Shown: positions 30,775-39,575 of the stretch, piece after piece
How positions within the stretch are numbered: the first letter of the stretch is position 1
How the letters are laid out: every line of letters begins with the position of its first letter
NCBI GenBank assembly: GCA_030407315.1
Contig: JALQPE010001955.1
Coordinates: 62,001-126,000, forward strand
DNA length: 64,000 nucleotides
Direction: 5' to 3'
From: Asparagopsis taxiformis
Taxonomy: Eukaryota; Rhodophyta; Florideophyceae; Bonnemaisoniales; Bonnemaisoniaceae
The notes under the pieces: model-generated
Database searches by the model: none
The model's input: only the letters and a program-made list of their open reading frames with translations
Told to the model about the DNA's origin: nothing
Made by a program: the position numbers and the translations under genes

Positions 30775-33700
30775 TCAGTTAGCTGGCCAATATTTTCTAC
30801 CATAGTCAGCAAATATCTCCTCATCAGCTTCAACGTCTCTGGTCAGAACGACCTTGACAGCATGGGGATTCTTGATATTTGAAGCAAAGTCCGGTTTGTC
30901 TATGGCATCGCCTTGTCGAAACTCGGCTGACTGTGTTCGACTCACCTCGGTCGCTTTCTCCGTTCCGTCAATGACCCGACAATCATTGAGGTAGCTGGTA
31001 CAATTATAGACCGCTGGAACGAGCCAGACCTTCCGAACAGGTGCACCCCTCCCTATGTACGTGGTTTCCAATTCCATGTTGTAGTCCTGGAACCTCTCTC
31101 CTGTGCACCCAAATCCTTCCGGGCCGTACATCACTGATCTCTGCGGTTCCGAGTCTCGAATCTTCGCATAGAAAATCGTCCCGTTGTACCAGCCAATGAC
31201 CGTCCCCTTCTTCAGTTTCTTCGCCGCGAATACGCCAAACCCACCACCTCTTACCTCCGATTGCGAAACATAGACACCGTAGAATGCGGCATCAGCAGCC
31301 AGAATCGCGTCCGGGTCTATGCTCCAAAACGAGTGCATGTCCTCGGCCGGCCACTGGTCCATAGGCACCCCGCTCAATCTGTGAAGCATAGACCCGTCCT
31401 TCTTCATTGACGCAACGAACACAAGCAGATGGTTCGGCAATGCTGTCACAGCAGGTAAACCTTCTGGTGCATCTGAGATGTGCTTCTGACGAAGCCTTGG
31501 AGCTTTTCCTGTGACCGGTACCGACTCGTCCCCAAGAATACTCTCCACCTCACGCTGCAAGATCCCCCCATATCGCCCGGCTTTCACCTCACTGACGAAA
31601 GCATGCAGTATCCACTCCTGCGATGCATCGTGGCACCTTTTTTCCTTCTCACACCCAATGAACCGACGATACGTACCATCCCTCAACGTCATACACGCTA
31701 TGGCTGTGCTGTATGTTCCCGAGAAGAAATCCATCACGATATCGTTCTGCTTCGAAAATCGTTCCAGAAGCTCACGAAGAGTGGTCAACGCCTTCTGCTC
31801 ATGGCGCAGTCGGTTGTTCTGCCCATCGTATTGAGCTTCACCAGCCGACAACCTCGGAACGTTGTCAATCGCGTTGGTGAACCCAGGGTGCCTCGATATG
31901 TCCGGATTGTGCAACCTGTAATCCACCATATCGTATGCAGCCATACCCTTCCCCCGCTTATACGCATGGATAACGAAATCGTGCATATTATGCAGTGTGC
32001 ACGTTTTCGTCGATGGATTGGACGTAAAGCTGTGTGGTCGGCGAGATAGCACGACTGGAACACTGTCCACAATCATCTTGCCAGGCTCGGCATTTCTGAT
32101 TGCATCCATCCATGCCACGAGTTGGCGCACGCTGGAATAGATTAGAGCATGACCGCCAGGCCGAAGAACTCGAACTATTTCACACGCAACACTCGCCAAC
32201 TCTTCCGGCTCCAGAATATCGTACTCCGAGTTTTCTCTGCCGCCTTCCCGCCTCGTGTTGAATGGAGGATCAGTGAGCACAAGCTGAACACTGTCCTCCA
32301 ACACGCCATCTTCCAGGAAACTAATTTTGTCCTCCACCTCTTTGGCTACATCAGTGGCGTCACAATTCACAGTGTGAATGTAACGCCCCATCACAGCTTC
32401 CAGCTTGGTGACATATTCCGGCTTGGATTCCTTTCCGACGTCAACGAGCGGTGCTTCTGTAGGCGATACAGTGTCAACCTCCATAGCGTCATCCTCGGCC
32501 GCACCTTCTCTTGTTGCTGTTTCGCTAGCAACCGCCGCATTATCGTCCTCTCCACCACCGCGCTCCAGCCTAGCCTTCTTCCTCTGTGGCTCCAGACTAT
32601 CCTCTTCTATATCCTCGCTGCCATTGTTTGGCACTGCTGCGGATATTTCCATCTGCGCAGGTGCACCTTCAAGGATGCCAGGCTCGGGCGTATCCTCAAG
32701 ACTGTGCAACTCATCCATGGTCAGAGGAAGCTTTCGTTGCTCTCGGGTTCGCAATAACCAAGCCTTCAGCCTCCTCTGACCATCCAGGGCATGAGACGTG
32801 TTCAACTTGGCTCGCATGAACGAGTTCAATCCGAACTTGTCAGGAGTGTCGAAAAGCAAGGCTCGAAGTCTCTGCATCAGCTGACCACGCTCGGCGAACA
32901 CATTCACCTCAGTGACACATTGGCGTATCGACAGCAGGAAGGCGCTTGTCAATGATCGCAGCCTTGCATCCACAGCCACTGGAAGGTCGGCACAGAACCC
33001 GTTTTCACTGTCTACAGTTTTCGGGACAATGGTCAGGTTTTTCCGATGCTCCTCGACCGCGCAGCCATCAGACCGATTCGGGAGTGACCTGAAGCAAAGG
33101 CTCGCAGGATCGAATACCATGAACGGCCAGCACATCGATTCAACATCCTCATACCCCAACACTCTTGCCCCGGTATCCCACGCAGCTAACACACGGTCGA
33201 CAACAAATCCAAGCTGGTTGGCTTGCGCACTGGATGTTGCAATTCCAACCATTCCACCACCACCAATGGCCCCGGATGTGGCTCTGGCCCGCCTAGATGG
33301 CACACTGCCCATCTCCTTACTGCGAATAGCCAAGATACACTGGCACATCATAACCATCAGCCTCCTGAACCGCTTCTGGCTAGCCTGCAAAGAATCTTGC
33401 ATGTCGGATGTAGCGCCGTCCAGAAAGTACCTGCTCGAAAGCAGTTCGCGGTTCAGTGGAGAGGACAATTCTCCGCGGGGTGTCTTGCCAAACATTTCGA
33501 CGGCACGAGAACTAGTCACCCCCACCTGTTTCGGAAACTCAACCATCCTCGGAGAATCACCCATCTCTGCATTGAGTCCCCATGCATGACAAAACATTTG
33601 CCACAGACGCAAATCAATCGCACTCGAATCTTCTGCTCGGTGATACGGCCGAAGCACAGCCAGGATAGACATGCATGAGCTGTACTGCGGTTTACCACTC

Positions 33701-34242
33701 AGGCTTGAAGCAATTTGGCCGCTTGGATCGCAGGATTTGATCCAGCCCAACACATCGGCCATCCTCACAGACGAAATATGAGCGTACTTGTCCTTTCCGT
33801 TTTGGACCCAGTACTCGTCTCTGAGATCAACGGCGATCATCAGATACTCAACAAACATCATGCGCCTTTGCAGGCCTGCAATGTCGTTGGATGTCGTCGC
33901 TCTCACACGGTCCAGCACAACAGCAGTACTGCTGTTGGTGTCCGCCACGATAGACTCTTCTCGCATAGGAATCGTAACGCCAGGAGGAAAGACGCCCTTC
34001 TCCATTCCACGTACAATTGCCATGCAGCGGTGCGCTCCATCCAATATCTCCAGAACGCCTTCTCGAAACCTGCCAGTCACGGGATGAGCTGTGTCATAAC
34101 CGCTGTTGCGAATGCTCTCCATGAGCGCTTCCACATGACTTGCATCAACATCGCGAATCGATACGAATTTGCTGACTTGATTGGGGTCGATGAACACCCA
34201 TCCGTCGTGCTTTTCACCGTGATTGTGGAACGTTCCTTCCAT
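30775..34242 (-). CDS. ParB-like + DNA N6/N4-methyltransferase + SET domain fusion, 1,155 aa, intact
   Basis: Start chosen at the ATG at 34,242 (MEGTFHNH); the frame is open a little upstream but without ATG. The ParB-like domain at about 10-95 has SIRDVDASHVEALMESI and LDGAHRCMAI. A helical region follows, then an acidic/basic linker (about 500-600). The methyltransferase has motif IV LTDPPFNTRR at about 655-665, LRPGGHALIYSS after it, and motif I DFFSGTYSTAIAC near 837; IV before I is the beta-class order, and DPPF favours adenine N6 over cytosine N4. The SET domain at about 985-1,155 has GGGFGVFAAKKLKKG near 997, YLNDC near 1,084 and DEEIFADYG near 1,147. It would deposit a DNA mark and a histone-lysine mark from one chain, guided by the ParB-like part. 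It is divergent from the Tudor-like gene (514-bp gap) and has a near-identical copy at 58,305. Confidence 0.88.
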   Translation of the reverse strand: MEGTFHNHGEKHDGWVFIDPNQVSKFVSIRDVDASHVEALMESIRNSGYDTAHPVTGRFREGVLEILDGAHRCMAIVRGMEKGVFPPGVTIPMREESIVADTNSSTAVVLDRVRATTSNDIAGLQRRMMFVEYLMIAVDLRDEYWVQNGKDKYAHISSVRMADVLGWIKSCDPSGQIASSLSGKPQYSSCMSILAVLRPYHRAEDSSAIDLRLWQMFCHAWGLNAEMGDSPRMVEFPKQVGVTSSRAVEMFGKTPRGELSSPLNRELLSSRYFLDGATSDMQDSLQASQKRFRRLMVMMCQCILAIRSKEMGSVPSRRARATSGAIGGGGMVGIATSSAQANQLGFVVDRVLAAWDTGARVLGYEDVESMCWPFMVFDPASLCFRSLPNRSDGCAVEEHRKNLTIVPKTVDSENGFCADLPVAVDARLRSLTSAFLLSIRQCVTEVNVFAERGQLMQRLRALLFDTPDKFGLNSFMRAKLNTSHALDGQRRLKAWLLRTREQRKLPLTMDELHSLEDTPEPGILEGAPAQMEISAAVPNNGSEDIEEDSLEPQRKKARLERGGGEDDNAAVASETATREGAAEDDAMEVDTVSPTEAPLVDVGKESKPEYVTKLEAVMGRYIHTVNCDATDVAKEVEDKISFLEDGVLEDSVQLVLTDPPFNTRREGGRENSEYDILEPEELASVACEIVRVLRPGGHALIYSSVRQLVAWMDAIRNAEPGKMIVDSVPVVLSRRPHSFTSNPSTKTCTLHNMHDFVIHAYKRGKGMAAYDMVDYRLHNPDISRHPGFTNAIDNVPRLSAGEAQYDGQNNRLRHEQKALTTLRELLERFSKQNDIVMDFFSGTYSTAIACMTLRDGTYRRFIGCEKEKRCHDASQEWILHAFVSEVKAGRYGGILQREVESILGDESVPVTGKAPRLRQKHISDAPEGLPAVTALPNHLLVFVASMKKDGSMLHRLSGVPMDQWPAEDMHSFWSIDPDAILAADAAFYGVYVSQSEVRGGGFGVFAAKKLKKGTVIGWYNGTIFYAKIRDSEPQRSVMYGPEGFGCTGERFQDYNMELETTYIGRGAPVRKVWLVPAVYNCTSYLNDCRVIDGTEKATEVSRTQSAEFRQGDAIDKPDFASNIKNPHAVKVVLTRDVEADEEIFADYGRKYWPAN

Positions 34243-34755
34243 GGCGAACAAAGGTAGAGTTTTTAAGAAAGGGATAGTTGGTTGCTGCTTGACCAGGGTG
34301 GCGCAAAGCAGAAGTTGGTTGTTTAAAACAAAGTGTCAGCGAGTGGTAGCACTTCGGTGGCTGTTTCCTTTCCACCCCTGTCCGAACCTTTACAAGATAA
34401 CTACATCGACTGTTAGCTCAATAATCAATGTAATACTAAAGTAATACTCAAAATATTTTTCCATGCAATTTATTGGGCCCCGTAACATCTCTAAGCGTAT
34501 CTTTGTAGTCCAATCGTATGCATCCGACATTCACTTCTAGAACGATTATTCACATCAAATTTTATGCTGCAATCAGTTCATGGCAGACATCATCCACACT
34601 GACGTGTCAATTTTGTCAATTGTCCATTCTATTTCTACACCACCTAAACATCTCTTCTGGACCTTTCCAATCCTCCTAGTATATACTACTCTTTAGCAGA
34701 AGGTAACGGTTAGGCTTTCACTAATACAACAATTCTATCCCATAGCTATCCCAAC
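34243..34755. promoter_or_regulatory. Divergent promoter region of the ParB/MTase/SET and Tudor-like genes
   Basis: 513 bp between opposed start codons, conserved with 61,774-62,286 with only a few substitutions. TAGTATATACTAC near 34,677-34,689 is about 70 bases before the plus-strand ATG and is a TATA-like candidate, itself palindromic. No other gene fits here. Confidence 0.45.
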
Positions 34756-36117
34756 ATGCTTCCTCTCGCTCCAAACGACGTTATAGAAGTTCAATGGGAA
34801 CTTCGGCCGTTTGGGAGGAAACGAAAAATTGTGTGGTGGTCTGCAATCGTCAAGGAAATTACTCAGGTCAAGACTGAAACAGACCCATTCCTCCATGCAT
34901 TGCTCGAATACAAAGCTGAATATGGTTTCGACTCTACCCTTTCTCAAGTCAAGATTTCAGATCGTAACGAGCTCGTCGACAAGGATTCCGGAAGGGTTCT
35001 CCCGTGGCGAAGTGGTGAGCTTCGCAGTATGGACTCACCTGCATCCCCAGCAGAGAGAGACCCGGACTACGGCATTGACCACACTCGCCACCGCCACCGC
35101 GGCATCCTTCAAGATTGCACTGCGGATCAAATGAAGAAGACCATAGCAGAAATGCTGGCAAGATTGGAAAAGCTGGAGTCAGCTGCCAAACATCCTCTTC
35201 CCCCTCCATTCGATTCCAACAGCTCCATGACCTCCTCTGCTCTGACTGTATGTAGCATTCTGTTTCAGAAGCTTGGTGTGTACACGGACAAGCCCCTCTC
35301 CCTCCGGATGACAAAATCCGAGCACTCCAGGGGAATGCGACAAACATCGCAAGAAGAAATCAGAGTACAGGCTGACTGCTCCCTTGCTCAATTCCGCACT
35401 ATTGCCATTCAATGCAAGGCGAAAGAGAATCGTGATGTTCTCTTCCTGCCGTCCTTTGAGGACATCACCTTTCCCTCTGGAAATGAGTCGGATCTTTCCA
35501 TCATTTTCCCCACCTTTCAGGCACTATGTGACTCCATAGGTACCTCGCAACACGGGTTCCAGAAAATATTGGTGAAGAGCAGGGCGGAACGCGATGGAGG
35601 CAGCTCATCGATTGTCCGAATTTTAGGAAATCTAGTCGACGTTGACTGCTCTCATGATGCTCCTTCTTCCGCATTTCTCGTCGGCTCATCTGCTTACGTC
35701 CTGTCCAGCCCAGACCAACGTATGACAGTTCTTTGCAGAGACTCCTACGAGTTTGACCATGTCAACAATACATTTTTACATCCCCTATGTCTTAGCCAAC
35801 TATCACAGTCTAGCATCGTGGACTCTTTCCACCTACGTGATAAGGCTACTGTTACTTATGGAGCAACGTTTTCGTTACTGTGGAGACGTATTCAGCGCCG
35901 AGCTTGTTACAGCACTTTCCAGCCTCTATCAACCGCAGAGACGTTTGGTACACTACATCTACGCTTACCTTGCTGTATTTTCAGTGGTACTACTATATGC
36001 CAGGAGCTTGAAGACATTGGCTATGAGGCTATCTCTCGTCTTGGCTTCAATGCGGATTCAGACACTACCCACCCACCCTCTCCTCCACCTGCCACCTGCA
36101 GTCCGGAGCAAAAATGA
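34756..36117 (+). CDS. Element X protein with Tudor/Agenet-like N-terminus and coiled coil, 453 aa
   Basis: ATG at 34,756 (CAACATGC). Residues 1-60 read DVIEVQWE..., then KIVWWSAIVKEI and ALLEYKAEYGF, a V-x-V-x-W ... W-W-x-A-x-V ... L-x-Y pattern like the small beta-barrel of Tudor, Agenet or PWWP methyl-readers. This is suggestive only. Residues about 118-140 (QMKKTIAEMLARLEKLESA) form a short coiled coil. The remainder is a globular region I do not recognise (SLAQFRTIAIQCKAKEN, SIVRILGNLVDVDCS). It shares a divergent promoter with the ParB/MTase/SET gene, so it may read or support the marks that enzyme lays down. The copy at 62,287 keeps the full frame with only a few changed residues, which suggests selection or very recent copying. 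Confidence 0.6.
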   Translation: MLPLAPNDVIEVQWELRPFGRKRKIVWWSAIVKEITQVKTETDPFLHALLEYKAEYGFDSTLSQVKISDRNELVDKDSGRVLPWRSGELRSMDSPASPAERDPDYGIDHTRHRHRGILQDCTADQMKKTIAEMLARLEKLESAAKHPLPPPFDSNSSMTSSALTVCSILFQKLGVYTDKPLSLRMTKSEHSRGMRQTSQEEIRVQADCSLAQFRTIAIQCKAKENRDVLFLPSFEDITFPSGNESDLSIIFPTFQALCDSIGTSQHGFQKILVKSRAERDGGSSSIVRILGNLVDVDCSHDAPSSAFLVGSSAYVLSSPDQRMTVLCRDSYEFDHVNNTFLHPLCLSQLSQSSIVDSFHLRDKATVTYGATFSLLWRRIQRRACYSTFQPLSTAETFGTLHLRLPCCIFSGTTICQELEDIGYEAISRLGFNADSDTTHPPSPPPATCSPEQK

Positions 36118-36392
36118 TAAAGCACACCTATCCGTAGTTATCCTGTTCCTGGGTATTCCATTCTAGAGCTCCTGTGGCCATCAATTTCTAGTAAAGACGG
36201 ATACCCTCGCCCCTTCCTACTTCGACTATTCCACTACCTGTCTCTGCGCTTTTCCTTCGACTTGACACTATCGTCTGACTGGTTTCCTGATGTCTCGCAT
36301 CTATCTACTTCCATCTATTACAAAATTCACCTCAACAGAAATTTTATTTCTTCATTCTTCGTCTACTACACCGAAACTGGTTTCATCCGATA
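36118..36392. other. Spacer between convergent 3' ends
   Basis: 275 bp between the stop of the Tudor-like gene and the stop of the coiled-coil gene; nothing else recognised. Confidence 0.5.
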
Positions 36393-37919
36393 CTACTCCC
36401 CTTCATTCTCGATTTCATCATCGACGAATACCTTCACATATTCTGCATCTCCTCCGTCCTCTTCCATAGACCTGAAGCTCTCCTCCAGCACTGATTCCCC
36501 CCCATCGTCTACGTTCAGTTCTTCATATCTATCACGCGATATAGTCAAAACCTCCTCATTCATGAACCGACTACTCACCCGCTCCCCGGGAAGAAGCAGT
36601 TTCACTGCTTCATTGATTTCCCGGATTTGCGCTCCTTCCACCTCTGTTCCACTTTGAAATTTCAAAATCGTTCGGAACCCGTATGCAAGTATGTAGATGA
36701 ATTGCAAGGAGTATTCTGAACGTCGCAGGAACATGTTCTTATCAGAACATTGCGTGTAGGCGACTGCAAAGTTCAGTGCAACCTCTACTAAATTGATCCT
36801 CCTAGTCAAAAACCTCTTGTCCGGTTCTCCAATTATTTGAACTTCGTACTCGACTTTGAATAGCATTTCTTTTCGCACTGCAATGAAGTCGCGAAGAATC
36901 TTCATATTCTTGTCATCCATTGCTGCACGCTCCGCTGCATTCATTTTCCTCTGCGCCGAGTACAGACTTGGAACTGACTCAATGTCCAGCCCACCGTCGT
37001 GCAAATGATGCTCCATTCGGACTGAACCTTGAAACCCACTGTATAGAACGAATCCAAGATCTCGGATGAACCGGTTTCGCACATGATCTCTGGACTTGTT
37101 CATAAACCCGGTCACTGCCGTGAGTGCCGATTTCGTCACAGTGATGCCTACCTCCTTTCTGTGCAACGGCCCATTGTCTCCAACCTTTCTTCGCTTCTGC
37201 TTTCGAGCGGCCCCATCACTTCCCTCGGACGTCCCATGCATTCCATCCATGCGAGCAGAGTCCGTTCCGCGAATTGTCTCCTCAATGGTCCCGGTAGTCA
37301 CATACCCCCGCGCCCTCCACCGTTCGATACCTTCCGACGTTCCATTGGAGCTGGAACGGTCTCCTCCCTCTCTGAAAGAATTGTTTTGACACGTATTCTT
37401 GATTAAAGAGGTCACAACTTGGCAGCGCAATTCAATGTGGTTCCGGCCGGCAAGCGTCCTATTGAACACATCCTTTCGCTCATTGCTCTGCCTGGCGAAC
37501 ATCAGCGTATTGATTAGCTGGCATCCGTTGAAATGCCTATCCCTCTTATCCACCATTGCCTTCGTGTACGTTGGAACAACAGCACACAGCACAGCACACA
37601 CCATTTCGAACGTGAACGATTTCTCCGCATCCTGCGCAATGCGGAGACGTTCCCTGTCCTTCTCGGAGGCGATCTTCTTCGGATGTCCTTGTCCCTGGCT
37701 CAGAAGCCCATCGACGATGCTCTTGACCTCCTGCATATCGGTGTTTAGCATGGAGACAGTCTTGGCGACATTTCCGAGAGTCTCGCGTAATTGAATGGTG
37801 CTCTTCTCGACGGCATCCATTTTATCACTCAGGGCTTTCAACTCTGCAGTGATGTTCGAAAAGCCCTCACGCGTTATTTCGGAAAATGCGGCGATGCTTA
37901 CGGAGGTTTCGGGATTCAT
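36393..37919 (-). CDS. Element X coiled-coil protein, 508 aa, unknown function
   Basis: Start chosen at the ATG at 37,919 (MNPETSVSIAAF); the frame extends 28 codons upstream without ATG. Residues about 10-100 are coiled coil (FSNITAELKALSDKMDAVEK, VSMLNTDMQEVKSIVDG), followed by a basic KKIASEKDRERLRIAQ stretch. The middle contains a Cys/His-containing helical region and a disordered Gly/Ser/Arg-rich insert. The C-terminal domain (RNRFIRDLGFVLYSGF, VEYEVQIIGEPDKRFLTRRI, SLQFIYILAYGF) resembles the C-terminal part of the 49,287-51,570 protein of element Y by eye. It is the last gene before the right terminus. Decayed or partial copies lie at 1-6,759 and at the window end. No family is recognised; an accessory DNA-binding or transposition factor is one possibility. 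Confidence 0.7.
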   Translation of the reverse strand: MNPETSVSIAAFSEITREGFSNITAELKALSDKMDAVEKSTIQLRETLGNVAKTVSMLNTDMQEVKSIVDGLLSQGQGHPKKIASEKDRERLRIAQDAEKSFTFEMVCAVLCAVVPTYTKAMVDKRDRHFNGCQLINTLMFARQSNERKDVFNRTLAGRNHIELRCQVVTSLIKNTCQNNSFREGGDRSSSNGTSEGIERWRARGYVTTGTIEETIRGTDSARMDGMHGTSEGSDGAARKQKRRKVGDNGPLHRKEVGITVTKSALTAVTGFMNKSRDHVRNRFIRDLGFVLYSGFQGSVRMEHHLHDGGLDIESVPSLYSAQRKMNAAERAAMDDKNMKILRDFIAVRKEMLFKVEYEVQIIGEPDKRFLTRRINLVEVALNFAVAYTQCSDKNMFLRRSEYSLQFIYILAYGFRTILKFQSGTEVEGAQIREINEAVKLLLPGERVSSRFMNEEVLTISRDRYEELNVDDGGESVLEESFRSMEEDGGDAEYVKVFVDDEIENEGE

Positions 37920-38449
37920 GTTGAACTTGCAATTGGAGTTTGCTAAAAGGAGAAGTTGCTTTGAAGGAAGGATGTCACGCTTAGTACAGCAGTGTTGTAG
38001 CAAATATCATTCCAGTGGATGCATCCATCCTGTTCTACTCTACATAATAATAATGCTTCTCAGTGCTCCGTAACGGTTATTTTTCATAATTTAGTGGTGG
38101 ATGGTGCGTATTCTTTCCTTTGCCACCACCCACGTCCTGTGCATACCACACCTCGCTACCAGACTGACGTCTCCTACTAGACACTTTCAATGCAAAGATA
38201 GATAGGTATAATTTGAAATGCTAAACTCAACATATTATAGCTACTCTGTACATTCTCTCCTTACGGTGAGACAAACCAGATATGTTCTGTTCTCCCAATC
38301 TTCCTTTCTACAACGTCCTATTCAGCATCTAGCTTCCCCGCACCCAACTATCTGTAAAGCACCATCACAATTAATATAGTCGTATACCACACACCATTCC
38401 AATATTTACCTTCACACCAACACTATGCTCCATATTTCCTCTAAGTCCA
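37920..38449. other. 5' flank of the coiled-coil gene inside element X
   Basis: Collinear with 6,760-7,310. No gene is recognised. It carries the likely promoter of the minus-strand coiled-coil gene. Confidence 0.5.
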
Positions 38450-38826
38450 CTCCACCAGACAGTGTTGTCAAACAATGCACGGTACTACCCGCAGACAATA
38501 CAATTTGCTATCTACACTACTGTCTACAGATTTCCCCAGACAGTGCAGTAATACAGTACAATGTATTGTCTCAGACAGTAAAATGTACTGTCTGCACATA
38601 CTGTCTGGCGGCAACACTTCCGGACAGTAAAATTTACTGTTCTGGACAGTAAATTTTACTGTTTTTGGTACTGTCCAGATTTCGTGCCAGTTTACTGCTG
38701 CAGCAGTATTCTGAAATTTCCAGACAGTAAATTTTACTGTCTCCGCGCACTGTCTTGGCCAGACAGTAATTTTTACTGTCTCAGACAGTAAATTTACTGT
38801 CTGTTTTCATTCTCAACACCGTAGTG
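38450..38826. repeat. Right subterminal repeats and terminal inverted repeat of element X
   Basis: At least ten inverted pairs of CAGACAGTAAA/TTTACTGTCTG type, many forming the palindrome ACAGTAAATTTACTGT. The sequence ends TCAACACCGTAGTG at 38,826, the complement of the left terminus. The ACAGT core is shared with the left-end arrays, as expected for subterminal motifs bound by one protein. Confidence 0.85.
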
Positions 38827-39320
38827 CACCGGACGTCCATTTCAGGTTGGTCGTGAGAGAGTGGGGCGGGACCATGATTAAACAAGGACCAAGACCTGTC
38901 CCTGGCGTATTGAGCCTGAAATCGACCCTTCGTGAGACGCCATTTTGGCTTACAGTTGGTGCTTATAGAAGCCAGTGATAGCCCCGATCGGGGCGGTGGC
39001 CGGTTCCGGCTTACAGTTGGTGCTTACAGACGCCAGTGATAGCCCCCGATCGGGGCCGGCGGTCGGTTCCTGGGGCCGTTGTGGCCAAATTAGACACCCT
39101 GATTTGAATTAAAATTTGGGCTATTCTCAAAAACATGCACATGTGAACATGTTTTTGAGATGGGGGTGTGCCGTACGGCACTTTCGACCGCCCAAATCGA
39201 TAAAATTTTGCAATATTTTTTTGTGCCCGAAATTGTAGAATTTCTGGGCTGGCCAGCAATGCATCTGAGCTGGACATCCACCGGACGTCCATTTCAGGTT
39301 GATCGTGTATCGTGCACATC
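38827..39320 (+). repeat. Element Y repeat, copy 1 with preceding duplicated segment
   Basis: Two tandem copies of a roughly 60-bp segment (GCTTACAGTTGGTGCTTA, GCCAGTGATAGCCCC, palindromic CCCCGATCGGGG) at about 38,950-39,070 lead into the roughly 230-bp Y repeat. The Y repeat has nested palindromes TCTCAAAAACATG/CATGTTTTTGAGA (39,125-39,160) and GTGCCGTACGGCAC, ending GGACATCCACCGGACGTCC. It lies downstream of the 3' end of the Y ParB/dioxygenase gene. Confidence 0.85.
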
Positions 39321-39575
39321 CACCCATTACCGGAAGCAAGTAGGCGATGAAGCACGTACAAACCCAATTGTTCTGCTATTTCTAGCATAGACCATCCAGT
39401 CTAGAGATGTGAGGGAATCGTCCTGGAAATCATGCTCCAGCCCACGAGGGAATGGACAATCTAGTTTGAAAGCATGGAACGGAAGTACATTATAGTAGGT
39501 TCATAGATTGAAAGTGATAAAGGAGATGATTATATTCTCGATAATTGTTTCCTAAAGTAGTTGTTGTTAAGCTAT
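39321..39575. other. 3' flank of the Y ParB/dioxygenase gene
   Basis: About 255 bp, no gene or repeat recognised. Confidence 0.4.

Larger units (their letters stand above)
13535..38826. mobile_element. Element X: candidate giant CACTA (EnSpm-type) transposon, 25.3 kb
   Basis: The left terminus CACTACGGTGTTGA (13,535) is matched by its exact complement ending at 38,826, and both ends carry many ACAGT/ACTGT subterminal motifs. CACTA-starting inverted termini, subterminal repeats and a tnp2-like transposase inside define the CACTA superfamily. The cargo is an intact and a broken ParB/dioxygenase gene, a ParB/methyltransferase/SET gene, a Tudor-like/coiled-coil gene and a coiled-coil gene. The flanks give no clear 3-bp target duplication (CTG left, CAC right; if the termini are taken as TG|CACTA and TAGTG|CA, a 2-bp CC remains), so the boundaries could instead belong to different insertions. 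Confidence 0.65.

Noticed and set aside
32149..32757. 202-aa plus-strand ORF, also present at 59,679
   Set aside because: Antisense shadow of the ParB/MTase/SET gene; its conservation simply reflects the duplicated sense gene.
21168..34242. Bacterial origin of the contig because of ParB and DNA methylase domains
   Set aside because: No operon spacing or Shine-Dalgarno pattern; SET, tnp2, copia, AATAAA signals and splice-like motifs indicate a eukaryotic nuclear genome.
13532..38829. 3-bp target duplication for element X
   Set aside because: Flanks are CTG and CAC, not a direct repeat; only a 2-bp CC remains if the termini include an extra TG/CA, which is too short to claim.
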